A DNA stretch of 64,000 nucleotides from Rufibacter tibetensis (GCF_001310085.1 NZ_CP012643.1:2587501-2651500); one strand, 5' to 3'; shown: positions 47,275-55,650, counted from the first letter of the stretch. The notes: a model not told the origin generated them from the letters alone. Numbers and translations: made by a program.

Positions 47275-49416
47275 ATGAAAGCATCTTTTCCGTATCCACC
47301 TATGCCTCAAAATGTAGGTGAGCAGGTTATTACCCCCTCCGCAGCGTTTAAAAAAGAAGTTGTGAATGTTGCTGGTGCTATTGCATTTTTTGCGGTAGTG
47401 TACGTGGCGTTAATGGCAGCCGCTATCTTGTTAGCGGTGTTGTGCGGGTATGCCGGAGTAATGTTGGTGCTGCTGAAACCGGCGTTTTTCACCCTCATGT
47501 TAGGGTTGGGCTTGGCTGGCCTAGGGCTCATGGTTTTGTTTTTCTTGCTTAAGTTCAGTTTTAAGCGTAGCAAAACCGACCGTTCGGGTATGGTGGAGTT
47601 TCACGAAGCGGAGCAGCCAGAGCTTTTTGCCTTCATCCGGAATATCACGCAGGAAACGCAGACGCCTTTTCCCAAAAGAATCTATCTGTCACCAGAGGTA
47701 AACGCAGCCGTTTTCTATGACTCCAGTTTTTGGAGCATGTTTTTGCCCGTGAAAAAGAATCTGGTGATTGGACTGGGCTTGGTGAATTCAGTAAACATCA
47801 CTGAGTTTAAAGCCATTTTGGCGCATGAGTTTGGGCACTTCTCGCAGCGCAGCATGAAGCTGGGGTCTTACGTGTACAACGTGAACAAGGCCATCTATAA
47901 CATGCTGTATGATAATGAAGGCTATGGCAAAACCCTGGAGAAATGGTCTAATATCAGTGGGTACTTTGCCTTATTCGCAGGCCTGACAGTGAAGATTGTT
48001 CAAGGCATACAGTGGGTGCTGCAGAAAGCCTATGTGGTAGTGAACAAGCCTTACATGAGCCTTTCGCGGCAGATGGAATTTCACGCTGATTCAGTAGCCG
48101 CCTTCGTGACCGGATCTGAGCCACTCATCACCAGTCTCCGCCGCATAGAAGCTGCCGATATCTGCTATTCTCAACTTTTCAACCATTACAATTCCTGGTT
48201 TAATGAGAATCTAAAAGCAGACAACATGTACCCGCAGCACGATGCACTTATGCACCGCTTTTCACATGATTTTAATATACCTATGGCGCACGGCTTGTTG
48301 CAGGTGAATGCTCAGAGTTTGGCTATTTTCAGCCAGAGCCGAATCATCATTAAAGACCAATGGGCTTCTCACCCCAGCACCGATGACCGGAAAGCTCACC
48401 TTTTATTGCTCAACATTCCTGCTGTGATGATGCATGACCCGGCTTGGGTGCTGTTTAGAGATGTGGAGCAAGTGCAGCAGCAAATGACTGCGAAAGTTTA
48501 TGAGAAAGCTGAGTTTGCTTCGGCACCCCAGTTTTTAACCCTTGCAGGCTTCACCCAGAAGATAGACGCTGAAATAGATGAGCGCAGCTTTGACAAAGCC
48601 TACAAAGGCTTCTATGATGACCGGGTTCTCAATGCTTTTGACCTGGAGAAAGCTCAGGCCCAAGCCAGCGCGCTTCCTGATTTCCAGTTTAACGACCTGC
48701 TTGCCGACACTAACTGCCAGTTACCTGAGAAGATCACGTGTTTGGAAAGGGATATGGAAATGGTGAAAAGCTTGCAGAAGGGAATGTATGATGTCAAAAC
48801 CTTTGATTTTGACGGACAAAAATACAGCACCAAAGAGGCTGCTACGGTGCAGCAAGTTTTAGAAAGCGAACTAAAAGAAGCGCAGGAACAGTTAGCCCAA
48901 TTAGACCAAAAGGTCTTCCAGTTCTTTGTGCAACAAGCTTCCTCAGAGTCTGAGAAAGTAGCTTTGGCCTCTGCCTACCAGCAGTTATTTGCCGCCACTA
49001 CCGAGGCTGAGGAAGACACGGTCCTGTATCAGCGCCTGTTTGAAACGCTGCAGCCCGTGTTCAACTCAGAAATGACAATGGAGAGCGCGGAAGCTATTAT
49101 GACGGAGGTAACGGAGCAGGAAGGAGTTGTAAAAGAACGCCTCCACGAACTTCTACAAGAGCTTTTGTATACCCGCTGTCTAACGGCTGAACAGCAAAAT
49201 AAGCTAGAGACGTACACCCAGCATCAGGCTGCCTATTTTACCCAGGAAGGTTTTGATAACGATGCGCTTTCTGCCCTAACGGAAGCTTTAAGTATTTTTG
49301 TAAGTACTGCCTGGGAGAAATGCTTCCGGTTGAAAAAAGAAATGCTGACCCTGCAAATAGGCTTCCTTCAAACGCAGGATGTAAAAGCAGCAATGAATGA
49401 GAAAGTTTCTGTTTAG
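47275..49416 (+). CDS. M48-family membrane metallopeptidase with long C-terminal helical region
   Basis: The 713-residue protein has two N-terminal membrane segments (about 30-60 and 66-94) and then an M48 domain. The zinc site is HEFGH at residues 184-188, with the third ligand Glu268 in MEFHADSVAAF. HtpX/Ste24-like enzymes of this family act in membrane protein quality control. After residue about 330 the sequence is helical with coiled-coil character (for example ESELKEAQEQLAQLDQKV), about 350 residues more than HtpX. The substrate is unknown. It is convergent with the DUF3999 gene and shares a terminator with it. Confidence 0.9.
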   Translation: MKASFPYPPMPQNVGEQVITPSAAFKKEVVNVAGAIAFFAVVYVALMAAAILLAVLCGYAGVMLVLLKPAFFTLMLGLGLAGLGLMVLFFLLKFSFKRSKTDRSGMVEFHEAEQPELFAFIRNITQETQTPFPKRIYLSPEVNAAVFYDSSFWSMFLPVKKNLVIGLGLVNSVNITEFKAILAHEFGHFSQRSMKLGSYVYNVNKAIYNMLYDNEGYGKTLEKWSNISGYFALFAGLTVKIVQGIQWVLQKAYVVVNKPYMSLSRQMEFHADSVAAFVTGSEPLITSLRRIEAADICYSQLFNHYNSWFNENLKADNMYPQHDALMHRFSHDFNIPMAHGLLQVNAQSLAIFSQSRIIIKDQWASHPSTDDRKAHLLLLNIPAVMMHDPAWVLFRDVEQVQQQMTAKVYEKAEFASAPQFLTLAGFTQKIDAEIDERSFDKAYKGFYDDRVLNAFDLEKAQAQASALPDFQFNDLLADTNCQLPEKITCLERDMEMVKSLQKGMYDVKTFDFDGQKYSTKEAATVQQVLESELKEAQEQLAQLDQKVFQFFVQQASSESEKVALASAYQQLFAATTEAEEDTVLYQRLFETLQPVFNSEMTMESAEAIMTEVTEQEGVVKERLHELLQELLYTRCLTAEQQNKLETYTQHQAAYFTQEGFDNDALSALTEALSIFVSTAWEKCFRLKKEMLTLQIGFLQTQDVKAAMNEKVSV

Positions 49417-49446
49417 AGGCTGTTTCTTCAAAAACACCTTTAAACG
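49417..49446 (+). repeat. Dispersed 3'-end palindromic motif, copy
   Basis: AGGCTGTTTCTTCAAAAACA then CCTTTAAACG begins at the base after the M48 stop codon. Confidence 0.45.
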
Positions 49447-49455
49447 ACCAGATAG

Positions 49456-49508
49456 AAAAGGCTAAAGAGCTACACCTTTGATACGGTGCTGGTGCTTTAG
49501 CCTTTTTT
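49456..49508 (+). terminator. Terminator after M48 gene overlapping the DUF3999 stop
   Basis: AAAAGGCTAAAG (49456-49467) pairs with CTTTAGCCTTTT (49495-49506) and runs into eight T residues. The right arm contains the DUF3999 stop codon (49497-49499) and its last codons, so the stem is partly coding. Confidence 0.85.
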
Positions 49509-50744
49509 TTCCATATCACGCAGCAACCGCACGGTCATGTAGCCCAGCCCAACCGCCAATACGGCAATGGCTGCCCAAATCAGGATTTTGGAGCTTTTAG
49601 GCTGTTTTTTGGATTTCACTGCGGAAAGGATTTTGAAGTTCTGCACCTGAACAATGGGCATCTCCTTCGGGATGCTGTCCTGGAAGTACTGCAGGTCGTA
49701 CTCTGGGGCGTTCAGTTTCTCATTCCCGAAACGCAGCGTGTAGGTTTGATTGGGCTCTAGTGCCGCAATCAGATAGCGGTTAAGCTGAAGCACCTGTACA
49801 GAGTCAATGCTCAATGGCGGATTGTCGGCGTTCTCAATTTGAATAGTCAGTTGCTCCACCTTTTGGCGTGGCAGGTCCAGCGCCGCCGGAGCATTAGAGC
49901 TTAGCAGCAGCGGTACCGAGATTTCCTTCATACGGGCTTGGCGTCTTTTCCTTCTGCGGCGTTCATATACCTTCTGTTCGCCCAGCACCAATTTGCCGGG
50001 GCGGTGGTAAAGTTGCGGAGCTGAAATATACAGCGCTACCTGCTCGGGGTACACGGGTTGCCCGAAGCTTATCCGTAAATACGTCGTGTGGTTCTCGGCA
50101 CTATCCCGACGGGTAAGCGCCTGAATGGGAATGCGGGTGTATTTCCCGGCCTCAGAGAAGGTGTCGTAGTAGCCCGCCTGCAGAATATTAAGCGGAGTGC
50201 TGGTGGAGTCATTAAGCTGTAACTTGAAGTAGCGATAATTGCTTAAGGGGAAGTCCAGCAGCTTGACTTCGGAGGTACTTTTCGTGTTCCGGATGGCATA
50301 CAACAAATCCCGGTCCTTAAGCACATACCAAACCTGCTGATCATCGCTGCCGCTCAGCGAAACCTGCTTCTGGACTTCGGCATTGCCAATGCGCAGGCTG
50401 ATGTTGTTTATGCTCCGTTTTTCCGGATTGTGCACCAAAACCTCTGACACTCCACCCGGACGGCGGGTATAGCTCAGAATCTGGTAAGGCTTAAACAACG
50501 TGCGGTACTGGACGGGCACCTCTGTGCGTAACAAGTAAGGCACCTGTTGGCCATTTGGGTTGAACAACCGGACGTCCTCCAGGTTAGGTTGAGAATAACC
50601 TGTTACCTGCGGAGAAAGCAGGATGCGGTGATAACCCTGCTGGGAGGCAGGTGCCAGCTGAGCCTGCCACGCAAAATCCTGCGCGTAAGCGGGCAGATAG
50701 CATCGCAGTAATCCGGCGAATAGAAGCAGCAGCTTACTCTTCAT
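49497..50744 (-). CDS. DUF3999 membrane-anchored envelope protein
   Basis: The 415-residue protein has a signal peptide ending at Ala21 with Gln at +1, a mostly beta-strand extracytoplasmic region, and a single C-terminal membrane helix (about 385-407) with a short basic tail. This layout and sequence fit DUF3999. The function is unknown. It overlaps the upstream DUF2339 gene by 11 nt, so the two are very probably made together and may form a complex. Confidence 0.85.
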   Translation of the reverse strand: MKSKLLLLFAGLLRCYLPAYAQDFAWQAQLAPASQQGYHRILLSPQVTGYSQPNLEDVRLFNPNGQQVPYLLRTEVPVQYRTLFKPYQILSYTRRPGGVSEVLVHNPEKRSINNISLRIGNAEVQKQVSLSGSDDQQVWYVLKDRDLLYAIRNTKSTSEVKLLDFPLSNYRYFKLQLNDSTSTPLNILQAGYYDTFSEAGKYTRIPIQALTRRDSAENHTTYLRISFGQPVYPEQVALYISAPQLYHRPGKLVLGEQKVYERRRRKRRQARMKEISVPLLLSSNAPAALDLPRQKVEQLTIQIENADNPPLSIDSVQVLQLNRYLIAALEPNQTYTLRFGNEKLNAPEYDLQYFQDSIPKEMPIVQVQNFKILSAVKSKKQPKSSKILIWAAIAVLAVGLGYMTVRLLRDMEKKG

Positions 50745-53202
50745 GGGGAACGGGGCTAGCCTCCAGAGGCTTGGTTTCTCCTTCTAAAATAAGGTTTTTG
50801 AGCTTCTGGTACATAAACGAAATTACCAGCAGCAGCACGCCCAGGCATATAAAGGCTGCAATCTTTCCGCCTTCCGTCATATCCCGCACATCAAATAGGA
50901 AGAGCTTGAGCAGCGTGAGGAAAAACAAGGTGAGCGAGATAATGCGTAGGGTCTTGATTTTCCTGGCCATGCCCATCATCATCAGTACAAACGAGATCAC
51001 GCCCCATAGAATTGGGAAGCCTATCTTCCGGATGTGGCCCATGCTGTCATACAACTCAGCAGAGGTGGGGTGCGACTTCAACAGCCACAAATGCACTAAC
51101 TCAAAGCTGAGCAGGAAGACACCAGCGGCACTGGCTAGCCATAGGCTTAGTTTGCCAAATCTGCTCGCAAAGCCAAACTCCCGGTGCACTTTTCTGAGTA
51201 CCGCCGCCAGCAAAAGAACCAGCGTGATCAGCGGCAGGTAATGGCTTAGGAAAGCAGTGAAAGTTTCGGTTTGGTTGAACAGATAGCCGTTCCGGATGTA
51301 ACTGGCCGAGGGCTGCAGGTTGATTCCGTACGCCAGCAACCCAACCACTGACAAACCCATGATGATTCTGCCGTAAATAGGGTTTTTCAGTCTTCGGCTC
51401 CACCACAGCAGTCCCAGCAAGAACAGGTAATGGAAAAAGCCCAGGAGTTGCACCTGTACATCACCGCTCAAAGTAGAATGAGCAAGTTGGTGTTGTAGCT
51501 CCAGTAGAAGCACCAGGTACAGGAAAAGCACGAGTAAAATGCCTACCACCGTGCGGTAAGAAGTCATAAACCTGCCCTGCAGTAAGTCGGTGCTTTCGCG
51601 GGCCAACAGCCACCAGGTTCCTGCCAAAGAGGCCACCACTACTATCCCGGTAATGAAGAGTTTGTTTATGAGCAGCGGCAAGCCTTCGCGGGAGATGGAA
51701 TAATCCAGCCAGTCCATGGTCAGGCTCCCCAGCATCAGGAACAGCACCAGCACAGAGGCGTATTTGATCAACTGAATGCCGGAACGCTGCGAAAGCCAGA
51801 GCAACAACACCGCCTCCAGCGCCCAGAACAGCGTGATGTAATTTCCCTCCAGCTGGATGGGCGCCGATAAACTTAGGAATGTTAAGACCAAGCCGATGAG
51901 CAGGTACACCAGATTACGATCTACGCGGTTGCTCCGGTAAAGCCCGTAGGCAAAGGCAAAGTTGAAGACGCCCAGCGAGATGGTGAACAGGCCTCGGTAA
52001 CTTCCGCCGGCTACCTTCGACATCACGTACATGCCCACGCCGTAATACAGAAACGTGTTGCTCAGCAGCATCATGATCTCGGGACCGGTGAATTTCCGGC
52101 GTTCCTTCACGTTGTAGATGATGGTCATTAAAAAGAACACCAGGTAGAACAGCGTCGCGAAAACCAGTGCCCCCACGTACGGCGGATTAGCCATTCCCAC
52201 CACGCGGGTGCCGAACCAGCTGCCATAGAGAATGATGGTGAATCCGTAAGCAATCAGGTTGAGCAGACTCCACTTCTTGAAATACGCCAGAATCAGAATG
52301 CCCACGTTCAGGAGTAAAATAAACACGAACAGCACCAGGTAATTGCCTTCGCCGGTACTCACCATGAACGGGCTCCCGAACCCCCCAATCAAGGCCAGCA
52401 CCGCCAGTTCCATGCGGTCATAAGCCATTGCCAGAAAGATGGTAAAACCTGTAATGCCCACCATTAACAGGAACGCCACCGTCTGGCTAAAGATCTGGTA
52501 CTCATGAAAGGCAATGGCAATGGTGAAGTACAGCACTGCCATGCCGCCGCCAATCAGTACCGAACTGAAGGCTTTGTAGTCTTTCCGTAGCCGGTGCGCG
52601 ACGCCCAGCAAAGCACCACCGGACAGCAATCCAATAGCCACGCGGCCAATCTCATTTATCCAGTCCTGGTCAATGGCATACTTCACGAAGAACCCGATGC
52701 CTAGCACCAGAATAGCAATCCCCAATTTGTTGATCAGGTTCTCGCCAATGAACTTTTCCCAATCTAACTTGCGCGAAAAGATAGATGGCTTAGCAGGTTG
52801 CAGATCTTGAAAAACAGAAGGCTCCTGAGCCGAGGTGAAAGCAGCCATTGGCACCGGTTCTTGAACCAGCGATGGGGTAGGTTGCCCCACCGGAGGTTCA
52901 ACAGAAACCGGAACAGGTGGTGTAATCACCGGGGACGGAGCGGAAACTGGAGGCGCAGGAAAGGAGGGAGTTGAAACATCAGAGGGTGAAGGAGCAGACT
53001 GGAAAGCGGCCTCTCTCCGCCTTGCTTCTGTGGCGTCGTCTAGGGACGAACGAACCGTGGAGCGGCTGATTTGTTCCCGTAAGCGGGTCAGTTCTTCCCG
53101 TACCTCACGCATTTCCTGGCGGTGCTGCAGCAAATGGTTCGAGATTCTGGTACCAAACCAGAGCGCCAACCCCACCAACACCAAAAGCAAAAATACCTCC
53201 AT
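50734..53202 (-). CDS. DUF2339 polytopic membrane protein
   Basis: The 822-residue protein has an N-terminal membrane helix (about 1-20), a coiled coil (about 22-60, HRQEMREVREELTRLREQI), a Pro/Ser-rich linker (about 70-125) and then more than twenty hydrophobic segments to the end. This is the DUF2339 layout; no transport or enzyme motif is visible. The conserved segment IGENLINKLGIAILVLGIGF starts the membrane region. It overlaps the DUF3999 gene by 11 nt. The pair recurs in other bacteria (from general knowledge) without a known role. Confidence 0.87.
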   Translation of the reverse strand: MEVFLLLVLVGLALWFGTRISNHLLQHRQEMREVREELTRLREQISRSTVRSSLDDATEARRREAAFQSAPSPSDVSTPSFPAPPVSAPSPVITPPVPVSVEPPVGQPTPSLVQEPVPMAAFTSAQEPSVFQDLQPAKPSIFSRKLDWEKFIGENLINKLGIAILVLGIGFFVKYAIDQDWINEIGRVAIGLLSGGALLGVAHRLRKDYKAFSSVLIGGGMAVLYFTIAIAFHEYQIFSQTVAFLLMVGITGFTIFLAMAYDRMELAVLALIGGFGSPFMVSTGEGNYLVLFVFILLLNVGILILAYFKKWSLLNLIAYGFTIILYGSWFGTRVVGMANPPYVGALVFATLFYLVFFLMTIIYNVKERRKFTGPEIMMLLSNTFLYYGVGMYVMSKVAGGSYRGLFTISLGVFNFAFAYGLYRSNRVDRNLVYLLIGLVLTFLSLSAPIQLEGNYITLFWALEAVLLLWLSQRSGIQLIKYASVLVLFLMLGSLTMDWLDYSISREGLPLLINKLFITGIVVVASLAGTWWLLARESTDLLQGRFMTSYRTVVGILLVLFLYLVLLLELQHQLAHSTLSGDVQVQLLGFFHYLFLLGLLWWSRRLKNPIYGRIIMGLSVVGLLAYGINLQPSASYIRNGYLFNQTETFTAFLSHYLPLITLVLLLAAVLRKVHREFGFASRFGKLSLWLASAAGVFLLSFELVHLWLLKSHPTSAELYDSMGHIRKIGFPILWGVISFVLMMMGMARKIKTLRIISLTLFFLTLLKLFLFDVRDMTEGGKIAAFICLGVLLLVISFMYQKLKNLILEGETKPLEASPVPHEE

Positions 53203-53280
53203 AAAAGCTTATTAATCTAAGCTCTATATTACAATTTTATCCTGTAAAATCGTGCGCAGGTACGTGTTGCCCTTGCTTTA

Positions 53281-53309
53281 GGGCTATTTTCCAGAAAACA
53301 ACTTAAAAA
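53281..53309 (+). repeat. Dispersed motif overlapping the oxidoreductase gene end
   Basis: GGGCTATTTTCCAGAAAACA then ACTTAAAAA. The minus-strand gene that ends at 53303 takes its stop codon and last Phe codon from the tail of this motif. Confidence 0.45.
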
Positions 53310-54211
53310 TCCTCCTCCATCAATTCTTTATTCACCATTACACCAGCCATTGATCCCGCTGCAACTGCCAAGGCCACGGTCCGCATCATGGTGGTTGCGT
53401 CTCCGGCGGCTAGGACACCTGGTACGGTGGTTCTCTGAAAAGCGTCCGCCTGCAAATGGCCGGTCTCTGTTAGTTGACAGCCCAATTCTTGTGGAATAGA
53501 GCAATGCTGCACAAATGCAGGCCGGGCGAAAATGGCATTTACCTCCCGGGTAGAACCATCTGTAAATACCACTTGCCGCACATAACCCTGGTCATGCAGC
53601 AACTCTGCCAATTCTTTTTCTTCCACCGCTACCTGTTTTTTCTGTAACACCTCTAATTGTTCAGGGGTGAACGTAGGTTTTCCGTTGGTGAACAACGTGA
53701 GTTTAGGCGACCAGTGGTATAGAAGTTTTACCAGTTCAAACCCCATGTCACCATTGGCCAGAATGCCCCATTGCTGGTTATGAACTTCATAGCCGTGGCA
53801 ATAAGGGCAATGTAGTACTGAAATACCCCAGCACTCGGCAAAGCCTTTCAGGTCAGGCATCAGGTCTTTTATGCCGGTGGCGAAGATGAGTTTGCGGGCC
53901 CTATAAGTAGCTCCTGAAGCGGTGGCCACCTGGAAGTCATTGTCCTGTCTGGTTGCTTTGACTGCTTCCTCAGCCTTAAACGTAACCGTGGGGTAGGCCA
54001 ACACCTGCTCCCGGGCTTTCTGGGCAATGGCGGCTGGTGTCTCGCCGTCCTGCGTAAGAAAGTTGTGGGAGTGCGGCGTTTGTCGGTTGCAGGGAGGGCC
54101 TGTGTCCAGGATAAGCACTTTGCGCAGAGACCTGCCTAACGCCATGGCGGCGGAAAGTCCGGCGTAACTTCCGCCAATGATGATGACATCAACATCTGTT
54201 CTCTCTTCCAT
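53303..54211 (-). CDS. Thioredoxin-reductase-like FAD oxidoreductase
   Basis: The 302-residue protein has an FAD-binding start (DVIIIGGSYAGLSAAMALGR), a redox-active pair in HCPYCHGYE (Cys-Pro-Tyr-Cys) and an FAD-contacting end (GVLAAGDATTMMRTVALAVAAGS). It belongs to the low-molecular-weight thioredoxin reductase group, but the NADPH-binding segment is degenerate (ILANGDMGFELVKL instead of GxGxxA), so the electron donor may differ. It is divergent from the Fur-family gene and may be under its control (inference). Confidence 0.88.
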   Translation of the reverse strand: MEERTDVDVIIIGGSYAGLSAAMALGRSLRKVLILDTGPPCNRQTPHSHNFLTQDGETPAAIAQKAREQVLAYPTVTFKAEEAVKATRQDNDFQVATASGATYRARKLIFATGIKDLMPDLKGFAECWGISVLHCPYCHGYEVHNQQWGILANGDMGFELVKLLYHWSPKLTLFTNGKPTFTPEQLEVLQKKQVAVEEKELAELLHDQGYVRQVVFTDGSTREVNAIFARPAFVQHCSIPQELGCQLTETGHLQADAFQRTTVPGVLAAGDATTMMRTVALAVAAGSMAGVMVNKELMEEDF

Positions 54212-54315
54212 GGATTTTATCTATTGTATGGCTACTGCAGAAAGCGTCAACGGAGTGCGTGCTGATTCGCTACTCTTTAGAATTCTCTTCCAGAGGTTGC
54301 CAAGGGTGAATGTTT

Positions 54316-54347
54316 TTTGGCAAATGTAGAAAAAAGAATTACTATTG
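54316..54347 (+). promoter_or_regulatory. Probable promoter of the Fur-family gene
   Basis: TTTG (54316-54319), a 20-nt spacer and TACTATTG (54340-54347; one mismatch to TAnnTTTG). The predicted start of transcription, about 54352, lies inside the palindrome at 54346. Confidence 0.5.
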
Positions 54348-54360
54348 CAACATTGTTGCA
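54346..54360. promoter_or_regulatory. 7-1-7 palindrome, probable Fur-family operator
   Basis: TGCAACA-T-TGTTGCA is a perfect 7-1-7 inverted repeat, the architecture bound by Fur-family dimers. It overlaps the predicted start of transcription and ends 9 nt before the regulator's ATG, which fits self-repression. Confidence 0.6.
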
Positions 54361-54369
54361 TTATTTGAG

Positions 54370-54747
54370 ATGAAAAGACGAACTACCCCCGCCCAGCAGG
54401 AAATTTTAGGTATGCTGCAAACTTCTGACTCGGCCTTGAGCCAAGACATGATTGAGCAGAAGATGAAAGGAGAGGCCGATAGAGTAACCATCTACCGGGT
54501 CTTGAACCGGTTCTGCGAGGATGGCTTGGCGCACCGAATTGTCTCTGATGACGGAAAGGCTTACTTCGCCCTTTGCCGTGGCTGCCAGCAGAACCACCAC
54601 ACGCACGACCACTTCCACTTCCGGTGCCTGAACTGCCAGAAGGTAGAATGCCTGGCCGAGAAAGTACAAGTTTCGTTACCTCAAGGATATCGCGCCACGA
54701 ATGTGAACGCGTGGGTTTCGGGCTATTGTGCGGGTTGTAGTGCCTGA
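54370..54747 (+). CDS. Fur-family metalloregulator (Zur/PerR-like subtype uncertain)
   Basis: The 125-residue protein has a winged-helix DNA-binding half (recognition region ADRVTIYRVLNRFCEDG) and a metal-binding half rich in His (HHTHDHFHF at 76-84). Three Cys pairs are visible: Cys69/Cys72, Cys86/Cys89 and Cys120/Cys123; the latter two form the structural zinc site in relatives. It is shorter than E. coli Fur (148). The start at 54370 is used because the longer frame runs through the promoter and operator. The metal sensed cannot be told from sequence; the Cys/His richness favours zinc. Confidence 0.88.
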   Translation: MKRRTTPAQQEILGMLQTSDSALSQDMIEQKMKGEADRVTIYRVLNRFCEDGLAHRIVSDDGKAYFALCRGCQQNHHTHDHFHFRCLNCQKVECLAEKVQVSLPQGYRATNVNAWVSGYCAGCSA

Positions 54748-54762
54748 CAAGAGAACATCGCT

Positions 54763-54795
54763 CTAAGCTGATTTTCTGAAAACAGAAGCAAAACG
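54763..54795 (+). repeat. Dispersed 3'-end palindromic motif, copy
   Basis: AAGCTGATTTTCTGAAAACA then GAAGCAAAACG, 16 nt after the Fur-family gene. Confidence 0.5.
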
Positions 54796-54812
54796 AAATT
54801 ACAAGAAGTAAC

Positions 54813-54916
54813 CGCTGGCGCGAGCCTCCGGCTCGTGTCCGCAAGTTTTCCTGATCTTCTTTAACTAGCTGATCAACAAAAGTGATTCTGTTATGCGGAC
54901 GGACACGGCGCCAGCG
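54813..54916. repeat. 104-bp imperfect palindrome, possible miniature mobile element
   Basis: Outer arms CGCTGGCGC (54813-54821) and GCGCCAGCG (54908-54916) are perfect. Next inward, GTGTCCGC (54835-54842) matches GCGGACGGACAC (54895-54906) with a 4-nt insertion. A small GAGCC/GGCTC hairpin lies at 54822-54834. GC-rich ends around an AT-rich middle resemble REP or MITE elements. Confidence 0.6.
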
Positions 54917-54931
54917 ATGGTGGTGACTGCT

Positions 54932-54966
54932 TTAAACCTGATTTCTGAAAATTGGCTTAAAAGCGG
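54932..54966 (+). repeat. Dispersed palindromic motif, copy
   Basis: TTAAACCTGATTTCTGAAAA then TTGGCTTAAAAGCGG, a near-complete copy with core and tail, between the 104-bp palindrome and the sodA terminator. Confidence 0.5.
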
Positions 54967-54987
54967 ACATGAATCGGGGAAAACAAA

Positions 54988-55018
54988 AAAGGGTCTTGCT
55001 GTTACAGCAAGACCCTTT
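54988..55018 (-). terminator. sodA terminator
   Basis: A 14-bp perfect stem (54988-55001 with 55005-55018) with a 3-nt loop, followed on the minus strand by TTT-GTTTTCC. It lies 20 nt after the sodA stop. Confidence 0.88.
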
Positions 55019-55038
55019 CCATACATATTGATTATCGC

Positions 55039-55650
55039 TTAGCCGTTGGCCTGTGCGTAACGACGGTTTACTTCGTCCCAGTTGATGAGGTTGAAAAAAG
55101 CCGCAATGTACTCTGGTCTACGGTTCTGGTATTTCAGGTAATACGCATGCTCCCAAACGTCCAAACCTAAGATTGGAACGCCACCGCAAGAATCAACACC
55201 TTCCATGAGTGGGTTGTCTTGGTTCAGGGTAGAGCAGATTTGTACAGAACCGCCTTCTACGGCGCAAAGCCAAGCCCAGCCAGAACCGAAACGAGTAGTA
55301 GCGGCTTTGGTGAATTCTTCTTTGAAGGCATCAAAAGAACCAAATGCTTTGTCAATCGCCTCGGCTACCGGGCCGGTTGGGTTTCCGCCAGCGTTTGGAG
55401 CTAGGATAGTCCAGAACAGGTTGTGGTTGTAGAAACCACCGCCGTTGTTACGGATGGCTGGGGTTTTAGCGGCGTCACGCAGGATTTCTTCAATAGACTG
55501 ACCTTCTTTTTCAGTGCCTTGAATGGCATTGTTCAGGTTAGTAGTGTAGGCCTGGTGGTGCTTGGTATGGTGGATTTCCATTGTCTGACGGTCGATGTGC
55601 GGTTCCAGCGCATCGTACGCATACGGAAGTTGCGGAAGTTCAAATGCCAT
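55039..55650 (-). CDS. sodA: Superoxide dismutase (Mn type by signature)
   Basis: The 203-residue cytoplasmic enzyme converts superoxide to peroxide and oxygen. Metal ligands are His27 (MEIHHTKHH), His76 ([10 protein letters not shown]), and Asp and His in [13 protein letters not shown]. Gly at the GG positions and Gln in LNQDNPL are the manganese-type signature, although mixed Mn/Fe use is common in this phylum. The position before Tyr in GGFYNH is Phe where His is usual. It has its own promoter (55709) and terminator. Confidence 0.96.
   Translation of the reverse strand: MAFELPQLPYAYDALEPHIDRQTMEIHHTKHHQAYTTNLNNAIQGTEKEGQSIEEILRDAAKTPAIRNNGGGFYNHNLFWTILAPNAGGNPTGPVAEAIDKAFGSFDAFKEEFTKAATTRFGSGWAWLCAVEGGSVQICSTLNQDNPLMEGVDSCGGVPILGLDVWEHAYYLKYQNRRPEYIAAFFNLINWDEVNRRYAQANG

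Noticed and set aside
54383-54844. 153-codon minus-strand frame
   Set aside because: Antisense to the Fur-family gene and extends into a repeat; low-complexity Arg/Ser composition.
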